NCBI GenBank assembly: GCA_012841565.1
Contig: DUUM01000119.1
Coordinates: 10,645 to 74,644 of the forward strand
DNA length: 64,000 nt
Direction of reading: 5' to 3'
Origin: Candidatus Epulonipiscium sp.
GTDB lineage: Bacteria > Bacillota_A > Clostridia > Lachnospirales > Cellulosilyticaceae
In this document: positions 27,582-36,199 of the stretch, piece by piece
Layout: every line of letters starts with the position of its first letter
Position numbering within the stretch: the stretch's first letter is position 1
The notes under the pieces: model-generated
The model's database searches: none
What the model saw: the letters and a program-made list of their open reading frames with translations, nothing else
What the model was told of the DNA's origin: nothing
Position numbers and translations under genes: made by a program

Positions 27582-28673
27582 ATTAAAACTACAGATAAAA
27601 ATAATAAATTTAAATTAAGTTTAGGGGTTTGGTCTTCCGTTTTTGCAATAGTTGTAGGGTTGCTTTTTGGATTTTTGGTTTTATTAATGAGTAACCCCTC
27701 TCAGGCATTTGGGGGATTTATGGCTATTTTGACAGCAGGTCTTACCAATGGACCCAAGGGAATTGGCCAAGTCCTTTATTTTGCAACCCCAATTATGTTA
27801 ACAGGATTATCAGTTGGATTTGCATTTAAAACAGGTCTGTTTAATATTGGTGCATCAGGGCAATTTATTATGGGTGCATTTGCGGGGATTTATGTAGCTG
27901 TAGCCGTTAAACCCATGGGTTCTGGCCATTGGATCATCGCGTTGCTTGCTTCATTTGTTGCAGGGGCTTTATGGGCTTTGATTCCGGGATTATTGAAAGC
28001 TTATTACAATGTACATGAAGTAATTTCGTCTATTATGATGAATTATATAGGCATGTACCTGGTCAATTACTTAGTTGGAAACAGTTCGGTGTTATTTGAT
28101 CAAAAAAGAAATCAATCCCTTCCAGTGCCAGAGTCATCACAAATACCCAAATTCGGACTAGATAAGATTTTTGCGGGCTCTAGTATTAATAGTGGTATTA
28201 TAATCGCTATTATAGCCGTCCTTATCATGCATATTATATTGAATAAAACAACGTTTGGATATGAACTCAAAGCTGTTGGATTTAACAGAGATGCTAGTAA
28301 ATATGCAGGCATCAATGAAAAGAAAAGTATTATATATTCCATGCTGATTGCTGGTGCATTAGCTGGTTTAGCAGGTGGATTACTGTATCTTGCTGGATCA
28401 GGTAAACATATTGAAATTGTTGATGTTATTGCGGCAGAAGGATTTACCGGAATCTCTGTTGCTCTACTGGGGTTATCCAACCCAATAGGCATCCTCTTTT
28501 CCGCCCTATTTATTGCCTATATTATGCAAGGTGGATTTTACTTACAACTTTACAATTTCTCACCTCAAGTAATTGAGATTATAATAGCTGTTATTATATA
28601 TTTCAGTGCATTTTCACTCATTATTCAATCATTTATTTCTCGAATCAGTAAGAAGAAAGGGGACGATGAATAA
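27582..28673 (+). CDS. nupP: Nucleoside ABC transporter permease, apparent AUU start
   Basis: A 363-aa BPD_transp_2 permease with about nine membrane segments (GLFNIGASGQFIMGAFAGIYVA, AEGFTGISVALLGLSNPIG). The reading frame is open back to the nupO stop with no ATG or GTG; the first TTG (27660) would cut into membrane segment 1. An ATT at 27582 lies seven nt after GGAGG (27570-27574) and gives MIKTTDKNNKFKLSLGVWSS if read as a start. This suggests an AUU start or an ATG-to-ATT change. The end overlaps the next ATG by one base. Confidence 0.85.
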   Translation: MKTTDKNNKFKLSLGVWSSVFAIVVGLLFGFLVLLMSNPSQAFGGFMAILTAGLTNGPKGIGQVLYFATPIMLTGLSVGFAFKTGLFNIGASGQFIMGAFAGIYVAVAVKPMGSGHWIIALLASFVAGALWALIPGLLKAYYNVHEVISSIMMNYIGMYLVNYLVGNSSVLFDQKRNQSLPVPESSQIPKFGLDKIFAGSSINSGIIIAIIAVLIMHIILNKTTFGYELKAVGFNRDASKYAGINEKKSIIYSMLIAGALAGLAGGLLYLAGSGKHIEIVDVIAAEGFTGISVALLGLSNPIGILFSALFIAYIMQGGFYLQLYNFSPQVIEIIIAVIIYFSAFSLIIQSFISRISKKKGDDE

Positions 28674-29632
28674 TGGATACAATTTATTTTATTTTCCAGC
28701 AAACAATGATTTTTACAATACCCTTACTCATCGTAGCACTAGGTGGAATGTTCTCAGAGCGAAGTGGCGTGGTAAATATAGCCCTTGAAGGTATTATGAC
28801 CATGGGTGCTTTTTGTAGTATTTTATTAATTAATTTTCTACAAGGTAGTATGAGTGGACAACCATTATTACTATTAGCAGTCCTCGTTGCAGCCTTATCA
28901 GGTATGTTATTTTCTTTATTACATGCCTACGCATCGATTAATATGAAAGCAGACCAAGTTATTAGTGGTACTGCCCTAAATATGTTTGCACCAGCATTTG
29001 CGATATTTGTGGCAAGATTAATTACACCCAATAAAACCCAGCAAGTGCAATTTGATAATACATTTTTTATTAGAAAAGTTCCAATGCTTGGGGATATACC
29101 AGTAATCGGGCCTTTACTATTTCAAAATGCATATATCACAACCTACTTAGGTATATTGATATTGATTGTTTCTACAATTGTTATTTATAAAACAAAATTT
29201 GGTTTAAGGCTACGGGCTTGTGGAGAACATCCTCATGCAGCCGACTCAGTAGGAATCAATGTTTATAAAATAAGATATGCAGGTGTCATGATATCAGGTG
29301 CTTTGGGGGGGATTGGTGGATTGGTATTTGTCATCCCAACATCAACTAACTTTAATGCTACTGTAGCAGGTTACGGATTCCTAGCATTGGCCGTATTGAT
29401 ATTCGGTCAATGGCATCCCATAAAAATTCTTTATTCAGCATTCTTTTTTGGTTTAATGAAGACTATTGCGGCTTCATACTCAGGCATTCCCATACTTAAG
29501 ACGTTGGGAATACCAAATAGTTTTTATAAGATGATACCGTATATTGCAACACTAGTTGTGTTGGCATTTACATCAAGTAAATCCCAGTCTCCAAGGGCAG
29601 CAGGTACGCCTTATGATAAAGGTGCAAGATAA
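28673..29632 (+). CDS. nupQ: Nucleoside ABC transporter permease 2
   Basis: A 319-aa BPD_transp_2 permease, paralogous to nupP. Typical motifs are ERSGVVNIALEGIMTMGAF near the N terminus, ACGEHPHAADSVGI in the cytoplasmic loop and GYGFLALAVLIFGQWHP. It forms the heterodimeric channel with NupP. The ATG overlaps the nupP stop codon (TAATG), indicating translational coupling. It is the last gene of the operon, closed by a terminator. Confidence 0.9.
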   Translation: MDTIYFIFQQTMIFTIPLLIVALGGMFSERSGVVNIALEGIMTMGAFCSILLINFLQGSMSGQPLLLLAVLVAALSGMLFSLLHAYASINMKADQVISGTALNMFAPAFAIFVARLITPNKTQQVQFDNTFFIRKVPMLGDIPVIGPLLFQNAYITTYLGILILIVSTIVIYKTKFGLRLRACGEHPHAADSVGINVYKIRYAGVMISGALGGIGGLVFVIPTSTNFNATVAGYGFLALAVLIFGQWHPIKILYSAFFFGLMKTIAASYSGIPILKTLGIPNSFYKMIPYIATLVVLAFTSSKSQSPRAAGTPYDKGAR

Positions 29633-29639
29633 TAAATGA

Positions 29640-29682
29640 AAAGAATCGTCATTGACATACTTTGTTAATGACGATTCTTTTG
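29640..29682 (+). terminator. Intrinsic terminator of the nup operon
   Basis: A perfect 14-bp stem (29640-29653 with 29667-29680), with TTT inside the right arm and a T-rich continuation. Confidence 0.8.
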
Positions 29683-29785
29683 TTTGTCTAATACTTTTAC
29701 ATGTTTAATAATTTCTAAATTGTTGATTTTTGTTCTATATCTTGCTATCATAGAGATATCAAAATAAGATAGGAGCATTAAAAAT

Positions 29786-30571
29786 ATGAAAAAAGTAAAA
29801 TTAGCACTAATGGGATCAGGATATTTAAATGAGATTGTGGCCAATGCCTTAAAAGATAATCGTTTGCCAGAATATGAACTGGTTGGTGTATTAGGGAGAA
29901 ATCCTGAGAAAACAGAGGCTTTTGCTAAGCGTCATAACTGCAAGGCTTGCACAAGTATTGAAGATTTAATGGCTCTAAAGCCAGATATCACAGCAGAGGC
30001 AGCTTCCCCTCAGGCTATTATAGATTATACAGAGACAGTCCTAAAAAGTGGCTCTGACTTAGTGGTACTCTCCATTGGAGCCTTTGCAGATACAGAGTTA
30101 TACAATAAGGTAAAGGAAACTGCCAGAGAGAATAATCAAAAAATATATATTGCTAGTGGCGCAGTAGGAGGTTTTGATGTTCTTCGTACAGCAGCCCTCA
30201 TGAGCCCTATTAAAGCAACCATGACATCTATGAAAACACCGGGGTCACTGTATCACAGTCCCCTATATAAAGACGGTTTAATGGATATTAAGGAACCAGA
30301 GAGAGTCTTTAGTGGCAATACAAAACAGGCCATTGAGATGTTACCATTTCACTTTAACGTTGCAGTTGCAATAGCTCTTGCTAGTGCTGGCCCTGAGCAA
30401 ACAAACTTCAATATAGATGCAGTTCCTGGTTTTAGCGGAGATCAATATAAAATTGAAATTCAAGGAGAAGAAGTGGCAACTGACCTTAATATTTATTCTA
30501 AAACTTGCAATATTGCTGGATGGAGCGTTGTTGCAGTCCTCCAAAATATTGTATCACCAATTGTTTTTTAA
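29786..30571 (+). CDS. Aspartate dehydrogenase-like (NadX/DUF108) oxidoreductase
   Basis: A 261-aa protein with an N-terminal Rossmann fold (LALMGSGYLNEIV, residues 6-18) and the aspartate-dehydrogenase C-terminal domain, including the ASGAVGGFDVLRTA segment and FHFNVAVAIALASAGPEQTNFNID. Family enzymes interconvert L-aspartate and iminoaspartate/oxaloacetate with NAD(P)H, and some supply iminoaspartate for NAD synthesis. No nadA or nadC gene is adjacent, so a role in NAD synthesis is not supported here. The usual GxGxxG is GSGYLN, slightly divergent. Monocistronic. Substrate is inferred from family only. Confidence 0.72.
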   Translation: MKKVKLALMGSGYLNEIVANALKDNRLPEYELVGVLGRNPEKTEAFAKRHNCKACTSIEDLMALKPDITAEAASPQAIIDYTETVLKSGSDLVVLSIGAFADTELYNKVKETARENNQKIYIASGAVGGFDVLRTAALMSPIKATMTSMKTPGSLYHSPLYKDGLMDIKEPERVFSGNTKQAIEMLPFHFNVAVAIALASAGPEQTNFNIDAVPGFSGDQYKIEIQGEEVATDLNIYSKTCNIAGWSVVAVLQNIVSPIVF

Positions 30572-30699
30572 ATTTATCGACAAATATTTTGGATAGAGGC
30601 AGACTTTTGTAGAGAAGTCTGTTATTATAGCTATGAGACAAGCAGAAATATTCAAAATAGGTCTTGTCAATAAAAAATATAGATAGGAGAGAGATATCA

Positions 30700-31359
30700 A
30701 TGGAAAAAGGTAAATTTGGAATAAGCGTTAGTATAATTGCAGTGATTGCTTTTATTTTTGCCATACTGCAACAGCCCCAATCTGTATTACTTGTTGTAGG
30801 ATTTGCGCTGCTAGCAGAAAAGAATGAATGGCTTAATAAACAGGTTATGCAGTCGCTTCTACTTACAATTACATATTATGTGGCGTCCTTAGTTGTAGGG
30901 TTTATATTTGGAGGGATATCCCGAGGTTTTGCTACTGTAGATTTTTACACATTGAGCAACCTAGCGGGTGGTATTAATTCATTTATAGGAGGGGTTTTAC
31001 AAATTGCATTAATCATATTTTCAGTTATTGCAATTCTTAATGTGATGAGAGGGAAGGATGCAGGAGTACCTTACTTTTCAAAGCTTATGGATAGTGAATT
31101 TGAATCAAATCTATCAGGTAGACCACAACCTATCAAACCACAATCTGTTAAGCCTCAACAGGTTAAGCCAATTTATGTGTCATCAGTTGAACCAGAACCG
31201 GTTACACCTAAGCAATCTGAAATAGTAACGCCACCAGTAGCACCACTAGCGCCTAAATTGGAATCAAAGCCAGTCTTAGAAACTAAGGTCTGTGGTTCTT
31301 GTTCTTCTCCTTTAGATGATGATGCCAGTTTTTGTGTTGAATGTGGTGAACAAGTTTAG
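30700..31359 (+). CDS. Membrane protein with C-terminal zinc ribbon
   Basis: A 219-aa protein. It has three hydrophobic segments (about residues 5-35, 48-72 and 95-120), a long Pro/Lys/Val-rich linker (about 135-190), then a C-terminal zinc ribbon with two CxxC pairs (CGSCSSPLDDDASFCVECG). The ATG at 30700 has AGGAGAG upstream; a TTG at 30664 is less likely. Zinc-ribbon membrane proteins of this build are common in clostridia, without known function. It is followed 34 nt later by another zinc-ribbon membrane protein. Confidence 0.75.
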   Translation: MEKGKFGISVSIIAVIAFIFAILQQPQSVLLVVGFALLAEKNEWLNKQVMQSLLLTITYYVASLVVGFIFGGISRGFATVDFYTLSNLAGGINSFIGGVLQIALIIFSVIAILNVMRGKDAGVPYFSKLMDSEFESNLSGRPQPIKPQSVKPQQVKPIYVSSVEPEPVTPKQSEIVTPPVAPLAPKLESKPVLETKVCGSCSSPLDDDASFCVECGEQV

Positions 31360-31393
31360 CATAGAAAATATGAAAACGAAAGGAGACAGAAAT

Positions 31394-31822
31394 ATGTTTT
31401 GTGCAAAATGTGGTAAAAGTCTTCCAGAAGGAATAAAATTTTGTGGTGGGTGTGGCGAAAAAGTAGTGCCAAAGACTCCGTCAGCATCTCAAGTGGTTGA
31501 TTCAATAGCGCCATCTTCCAGTCACCAAAGTTACACGTCACAACAACGGTCTTACAGGGATCCTAAACAAGTAACAGAGAATTTAAGTGTTGGAGATTAC
31601 ATAGGAATGATGTTATTAATGACTATTCCCTTCCTTAATATGATTTTCTTATTTATCTGGGCTTTTAGTAACGCCACCAATATAAATAAAAAGAATTTTG
31701 CTAGAGCTTACCTACTTATAGGGGTTATTGTTGCAGCATTATTCTTTGTTATAATGATATTAATTGGCATTACTGGCGGCGGAGCGCTTATGCGCAGTCT
31801 AAATAATAGTATGTATTATTAG
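31394..31822 (+). CDS. Zinc-ribbon membrane protein
   Basis: A 142-aa protein with an N-terminal zinc ribbon (MFCAKCGKSLPEGIKFCGGCG), a Ser/Gln-rich linker and two membrane segments (about 75-100 and 108-132). The ATG at 31394 follows AAAGGAGAC; an upstream in-frame reading from 31316 overlaps the previous gene and has no ribosome binding site. The domain order is reversed compared with its neighbour (ribbon first, membrane second). Together they may form a membrane pair. Function unknown. Confidence 0.78.
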   Translation: MFCAKCGKSLPEGIKFCGGCGEKVVPKTPSASQVVDSIAPSSSHQSYTSQQRSYRDPKQVTENLSVGDYIGMMLLMTIPFLNMIFLFIWAFSNATNINKKNFARAYLLIGVIVAALFFVIMILIGITGGGALMRSLNNSMYY

Positions 31823-31827
31823 GCAAT

Positions 31828-31862
31828 AAAATCCCCTACCTAAAAAAGGTAGGGGATTTTAT
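31828..31862 (+). terminator. Intrinsic terminator after zinc-ribbon genes
   Basis: A perfect 14-bp stem (31828-31841 with 31847-31860), with the right arm ending in TTTT and a T-rich continuation. Confidence 0.85.
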
Positions 31863-31938
31863 TTAGTTTACAAGCAACAACTTATATGTTATTATAAAGT
31901 TGTTGCTTTTTGAGAGAGAATAAGTAAGGGGGAAATAA

Positions 31939-32793
31939 GTGTACGATACAATCATTAAAAAGGGTCATTCACAGATTCAGCATGGACCACAGAATGATAG
32001 AATATACTTGATGGATTTAGCAAAAGAAGACATGCCGGAGATACTAGGTACTTTAGATCAAATGGCAGCTACATACGGCTATACAAAAATATTTGCTAAG
32101 GTTCCAAAAGGATTTTCTAAATCATTCGTAGAAAACGGATATGCTACAGAAGCAGTCGTTCCAGATTTTTTTAATGGCACTGAGGACTGTCTATTTATGG
32201 GGAAGTATAGGGATAAGCAAAGAGAAAAACAAGTCGATCATAAATTAAATAATGAGGTTATAGAGAGAGCTCTTTTAAAGAGACCTATAAAGTCACTAGA
32301 ACTTAAAGTTGATAACTATCAATTACCGAATCATTTTTCTCTTAGAAAAGCAAAGCCAAGTGACGCAGATGAAATGTCTAAGCTGTATGCTAAAGTATTT
32401 GATTCTTATCCTTTTCCAGTTTTCGAATCCAAATATATTCGTGAGACAATGGATAACCATGTTGTTTATTTTACAATATGTAAAGGCTATGAAATCGTTG
32501 CGCTCTCCTCTTGTGAGATGTATATGAAAGATGCAAGTGTAGAAATGACTGATTTTGCAGTTTTTCCAGCGTATAGAGGATACAATTTTTCTTATTTACT
32601 ACTTCGTGAAATGGAAAAGGAAATGAAGAAACAGGGGATTAAGACGGCTTACACAATAGCACGTTCGTGCTCTTATGGTATGAATAATACTTTTGCTAAA
32701 TGTGGATACGATTTTTCAGGTATCCTTGTAAAGAATACTCAAATTGGCGGAAAAATTGAAGATATGAACGTTTGGTATAAGTCTTTAAAGTAG
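31939..32793 (+). CDS. ablB: Putative beta-lysine N-acetyltransferase
   Basis: A 284-aa protein. An N-terminal AblB-specific region (about 1-110) is followed by a GNAT domain (about 130-275, including FAVFPAYRGYNFSYLLLREMEKE as the acetyl-CoA loop). With AblA it makes N-epsilon-acetyl-beta-lysine, a compatible solute used by methanogens and some anaerobic bacteria under salt stress. It starts with GTG at 31939 after AAGGGGGA. ablA follows 50 nt downstream. The gene order here is ablB-ablA. Confidence 0.9.
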   Translation: MYDTIIKKGHSQIQHGPQNDRIYLMDLAKEDMPEILGTLDQMAATYGYTKIFAKVPKGFSKSFVENGYATEAVVPDFFNGTEDCLFMGKYRDKQREKQVDHKLNNEVIERALLKRPIKSLELKVDNYQLPNHFSLRKAKPSDADEMSKLYAKVFDSYPFPVFESKYIRETMDNHVVYFTICKGYEIVALSSCEMYMKDASVEMTDFAVFPAYRGYNFSYLLLREMEKEMKKQGIKTAYTIARSCSYGMNNTFAKCGYDFSGILVKNTQIGGKIEDMNVWYKSLK

Positions 32794-32843
32794 AGATTAT
32801 GAGTTAGGTAACTGTTAACAAGAAATTAAAAAAGGGGTTTTTT

Positions 32844-34172
32844 ATGAGTAAGGTATTAATATCAAAACGAGTAAAACTAGGTATTACAGGTATTTCAGTA
32901 CGAAATAATTCGAAGAAAAAAGAATGGGCTTCAAATAAAGAACATTTTTTTGGGGATGTTAGTCAGGAAGATTGGGATAGCTGGAAATGGCAAATCAGAA
33001 ATAGGATAGAAACGGTAGAAGACTTAAAAGAACATATCCAACTGACTAGGGAAGAAGAAATTGGCATAAAGAAGTGTCTTAATAGCTTAAGAATGGCTAT
33101 TACACCATATTATTTTTCGCTTATGGATCCAGAGGATCCAGATGATCCTATTAGAAAGCAGGCAATACCAACTTCACAGGAGTTAGAGAACTCAGATTCT
33201 GATTGCGAGGATCCACTCAATGAAGAAGCAGATTCACCAGTCCCAGGGCTTACCCATAGATACCCAGATAGGGTCCTTCTTTTAGTGACAGATAAATGCG
33301 CTATGTACTGTAGACATTGTACGAGAAGAAGGTTTGCAGGTAACAATGATAAATCCTTGCCAATGGGTCAGATCGACAAAGCGATTGACTATATAGCCAA
33401 AACTCCAGAGATAAGAGACGTTCTTATCTCTGGGGGTGATGCGCTGATGATATCAGATACAAAACTTGAACAAATCATAAAAAAACTAAGAGGGATACCT
33501 CACGTTGAAATTATAAGAATAGGTAGTCGGGTGCCGGTTGTTATGCCTCAAAGAATAACACCAGCACTGGTAGATATGCTTAAAAAGCACCACCCAATCT
33601 GGTTAAACACCCATTTTAATCATCCCAATGAGGTAACACCAGAGTCTAAAAAAGCATGTGAGATGCTTGCAAATGCAGGAATTCCACTTGGCAATCAGAC
33701 CGTGCTTTTAAGAGGTGTTAATGACTGCCTATATGTGATGAAAAAATTAATGCACGAACTTGTCATGATGAGGGTTAGGCCATACTATATCTATCAGTGT
33801 GATTTATCCATGGGAATAACGCATTTTAGAACAAAGGTTTCAAAAGGCATTGAAATTGTAGAGGGACTTCGTGGTCATACATCAGGATTTGCAGTACCAA
33901 CCTTTGTAATAGATGCGCCTGGTGGCGGAGGGAAAATCCCTATTATGCCTAACTATGTAATTTCTCAGTCTGAAAACAAAGTTATTCTTAGAAACTTTGA
34001 AGGCGTTATAACAACCTATAGTGAATCGGAGAATTATGTTTCTCATTGTAACTGCAAAGTATGTTCAGGCAAAAGCAAAGAAAAAATGGTAGGGATCTCA
34101 AGGTTAATCTATAACGAAAAGATATCACTAGAGCCCTCAGGTCTTAGAAGAAATAAAAGAAATGGCAATTAA
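32844..34172 (+). CDS. ablA: Lysine 2,3-aminomutase
   Basis: A 442-aa radical SAM/PLP enzyme converting L-lysine to beta-lysine. The iron-sulfur motif CxxxCxxC is C152, C156 and C159 in TDKCAMYCRHCTRRR. The PLP-binding lysine lies in DAPGGGGKIP, and zinc-site cysteines are present near the C terminus (SHCNCKVCSG). The length is typical. The neighbouring ablB supports osmolyte synthesis rather than lysine fermentation, since no other lysine-degradation genes are present. Confidence 0.95.
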   Translation: MSKVLISKRVKLGITGISVRNNSKKKEWASNKEHFFGDVSQEDWDSWKWQIRNRIETVEDLKEHIQLTREEEIGIKKCLNSLRMAITPYYFSLMDPEDPDDPIRKQAIPTSQELENSDSDCEDPLNEEADSPVPGLTHRYPDRVLLLVTDKCAMYCRHCTRRRFAGNNDKSLPMGQIDKAIDYIAKTPEIRDVLISGGDALMISDTKLEQIIKKLRGIPHVEIIRIGSRVPVVMPQRITPALVDMLKKHHPIWLNTHFNHPNEVTPESKKACEMLANAGIPLGNQTVLLRGVNDCLYVMKKLMHELVMMRVRPYYIYQCDLSMGITHFRTKVSKGIEIVEGLRGHTSGFAVPTFVIDAPGGGGKIPIMPNYVISQSENKVILRNFEGVITTYSESENYVSHCNCKVCSGKSKEKMVGISRLIYNEKISLEPSGLRRNKRNGN

Positions 34173-34344
34173 AACGAAATAATATGCGTTGCTTTAGCCA
34201 GTACAGTGGTTATGTGGTGTCCCTAAAAAGCTAGTATATTTCATATGATTAGGTTATAATTAATAGGTAAAAACAAACATAAAAGAAGTAATATTTAGGT
34301 TTGTTTAATAAAATTATGTGCATTAATTGCACTAGGAGGACAAA

Positions 34345-34998
34345 ATGAAATTTTTTATAGACACTGCAAATGTAGAAGACATCAAGAAAGCTAGCGATAT
34401 GGGAGTAATCTGTGGGGTTACTACAAACCCATCACTTATTGCAAAAGAAGGTAGAGATTTTGTAGAAGTTATTAAAGAAATAACATCTATTGTAGACGGG
34501 CCAATCAGTGGTGAAGTAAAAGCTACAACAACAATGGCAGATGATATGATTAAAGAAGGCCGTGAAATTGCTAAGATTCATAAGAATATGATTGTAAAAA
34601 TTCCTATGACTATAGAAGGCTTAAAGGCAGTAAAAGCACTAGCAGCCGAGGGAATTAAGACAAATGTTACATTAATATTTTCTGCAAACCAGGCATTACT
34701 TGCAGCAAGAGCAGGCGCTACTTATGTATCTCCGTTCCTTGGCAGGTTAGATGATATTAGCTACCCGGGAATAGAACTCATTAGGACAATTTCAGATATA
34801 TTTGATATATATGGGATAGAAACAGAGATTATTGCAGCATCTGTTCGTAGCCCTATTCATGTTACAGATTGTGCTCTTGCAGGTGCAGACATTGCAACGG
34901 TTCCTTACTCTGTAATCGAGCAAATGACAAAGCATCCTTTAACAGATCAGGGAATCGAAAAGTTTAAAAGTGATTATGAGTCTGTATTTGGAAAATAA
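34345..34998 (+). CDS. fsa: Fructose-6-phosphate aldolase/transaldolase family
   Basis: A 217-aa class I aldolase of the small transaldolase (TalC/FSA) group: [14 protein letters not shown] at the N terminus, [13 protein letters not shown], Schiff-base K85 in NMIVKIPMT, and [23 protein letters not shown]. It may act as transaldolase in the pentose phosphate pathway, which fits the pentose-uptake genes in this window, or as a dihydroxyacetone-dependent aldolase. The two cannot be separated by eye. AGGAGG precedes the ATG. After its stop the same frame stays open for 32 further codons. Confidence 0.9.
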   Translation: MKFFIDTANVEDIKKASDMGVICGVTTNPSLIAKEGRDFVEVIKEITSIVDGPISGEVKATTTMADDMIKEGREIAKIHKNMIVKIPMTIEGLKAVKALAAEGIKTNVTLIFSANQALLAARAGATYVSPFLGRLDDISYPGIELIRTISDIFDIYGIETEIIAASVRSPIHVTDCALAGADIATVPYSVIEQMTKHPLTDQGIEKFKSDYESVFGK

Positions 34999-35100
34999 AC
35001 AAGTAAAAGTTTAATTGAACGGTTAGAACAGGCATCAGATCAATTAAATGCCTATTATAAAAAAGAAGATGCTAAAAAAGGTGAATTAAACTATTAAATA

Positions 35101-35127
35101 AAAAAGTGGCCTTAGGTCACTTTTTTT
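35101..35127 (+). terminator. Intrinsic terminator after fsa
   Basis: A 12-bp stem with one G-U pair (35101-35112 with 35114-35125; inner pairs open to form the loop), with a seven-T run at the end. Confidence 0.8.
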
Positions 35128-35138
35128 GATTTTATACA

Positions 35139-35167
35139 TTGACAGGCGAGGTACTATATATTATTAT
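35139..35167 (+). promoter_or_regulatory. Promoter of the PadR module
   Basis: A TTGACA -35 box (35139-35144), 17-nt spacer and TATTAT -10 box (35162-35167). It is followed within 7 nt by the AAGGAGGTGG ribosome binding site, so the transcript leader is short. The AT-repeat around the -10 is a possible PadR operator. Confidence 0.65.
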
Positions 35168-35187
35168 ATATATAAGGAGGTGGTAGT

Positions 35188-35508
35188 GTGCTTGTGATTT
35201 CTGATGTCATTCGTGGTTATACAGACACTATAATATTAGCGCAACTTAAAAAAGGTGACAGCTATGGATACGAAATCAATAAAACCATACAATCTATCAC
35301 TAGCAATGAATTTGAACTAAAAGAAGCGACCCTGTACACAGCTTTTAGAAGACTGGAAGATGCGGGCTACATTATATCCTACTGGGGAGACGAGACCATA
35401 GGCGCAAGAAGGCGTTATTATACCATTACAGATGAGGGTGTAAAACTATATGAAGAAAATGTCCAGGACTGGGCTAGATTTAAAGTGATGATTGATGATT
35501 TATTATAA
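35188..35508 (+). CDS. PadR-family transcriptional regulator
   Basis: A 106-aa winged-helix regulator (ILAQLKKGDSYGYEINKTIQ, ELKEATLYTAFRRLEDAGYI, RRRYYTITDEG), the classic PadR fold with a short C-terminal dimerisation helix. It begins with GTG at 35188, after AAGGAGGTGG. It is the first gene of a three-gene module with a DUF1700-type membrane protein and a DUF4097 protein, and probably represses its own promoter, as is common for PadR proteins. Confidence 0.9.
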   Translation: MLVISDVIRGYTDTIILAQLKKGDSYGYEINKTIQSITSNEFELKEATLYTAFRRLEDAGYIISYWGDETIGARRRYYTITDEGVKLYEENVQDWARFKVMIDDLL

Positions 35509-35521
35509 TAAGGGGGTTTAT

Positions 35522-36199
35522 ATGATGAATAGCAAAATTAAAAATTATGTAGAGGTTTTATTTTCGGATATCCCTCGTAGTAAAAAAGCAAACGAATTAA
35601 AGGAAGAGATTTTATCTAATATGTCTGAGCGTTTTGAAGACTATATTAAGACAGGGAAAACAGAAAATCAAGCATACAGTTTGGTTATTAGTAGTTTAGG
35701 AGATATAGATGAAATGCTTGCTGAAGTAATGCCTAGCGATGAATTTTTAAAAAGTGCTAACTATTATCGCAAGCGTAATGCAAAAAATACTGCTATCAGT
35801 GTAGCAATGTATATCATAGGAGCCGTTTTCTTAATAGGTTTTGGTGGAATTGGGCAGCTTTTAGGCAATGAGGAGTTATATGGAATAATAGGTCTGCTGA
35901 TATTGTTGGTTATTTCTGCTATTGCAACAGGAATTATCATATACAGTAATATGTCAATGCCCCTAGAATATAAAGACTATAATGAGAAAATCACTAAAGA
36001 GTTTACTGCTATTGATAATAAACATAGTAGACTCTTAAAAAATATACTATCTATATACTGGCTTATCATGACATTTATCTACCTTGCTATAAGTTTTCTA
36101 ACAGGGCAGTGGGGAATTACCTGGATCATTTGGATTTTAGCAGCAGTATTTGAATCTATCATTAAGACAATTTTTGAAATGAGGTATGGCAATGAGTAG
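35522..36199 (+). CDS. DUF1700/permease-prefix-domain membrane protein
   Basis: A 225-aa protein. The N-terminal cytoplasmic helical domain (about 1-75: SKKANELKEEILSNMSERF, QAYSLVISSLGDIDEML) is a DUF1700/permease-prefix type, followed by four membrane segments (about 88-110, 115-140, 178-198 and 200-220). The ATG at 35522 or 35525 follows AAGGGGG. It sits between PadR and DUF4097 genes. This trio recurs in Firmicutes and is thought to be a membrane stress-response module, but the mechanism is not known. Confidence 0.8.
   Translation: MMNSKIKNYVEVLFSDIPRSKKANELKEEILSNMSERFEDYIKTGKTENQAYSLVISSLGDIDEMLAEVMPSDEFLKSANYYRKRNAKNTAISVAMYIIGAVFLIGFGGIGQLLGNEELYGIIGLLILLVISAIATGIIIYSNMSMPLEYKDYNEKITKEFTAIDNKHSRLLKNILSIYWLIMTFIYLAISFLTGQWGITWIIWILAAVFESIIKTIFEMRYGNE

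Noticed and set aside
29786..30571. NAD biosynthesis gene nadX in a nad operon
   Set aside because: No nadA, nadB or nadC gene is adjacent, so only the family-level call is kept.
35150..35175. Short AT-repeat as a replication or recombination site
   Set aside because: It coincides with the -10 box and leader of the PadR promoter, which explains it.
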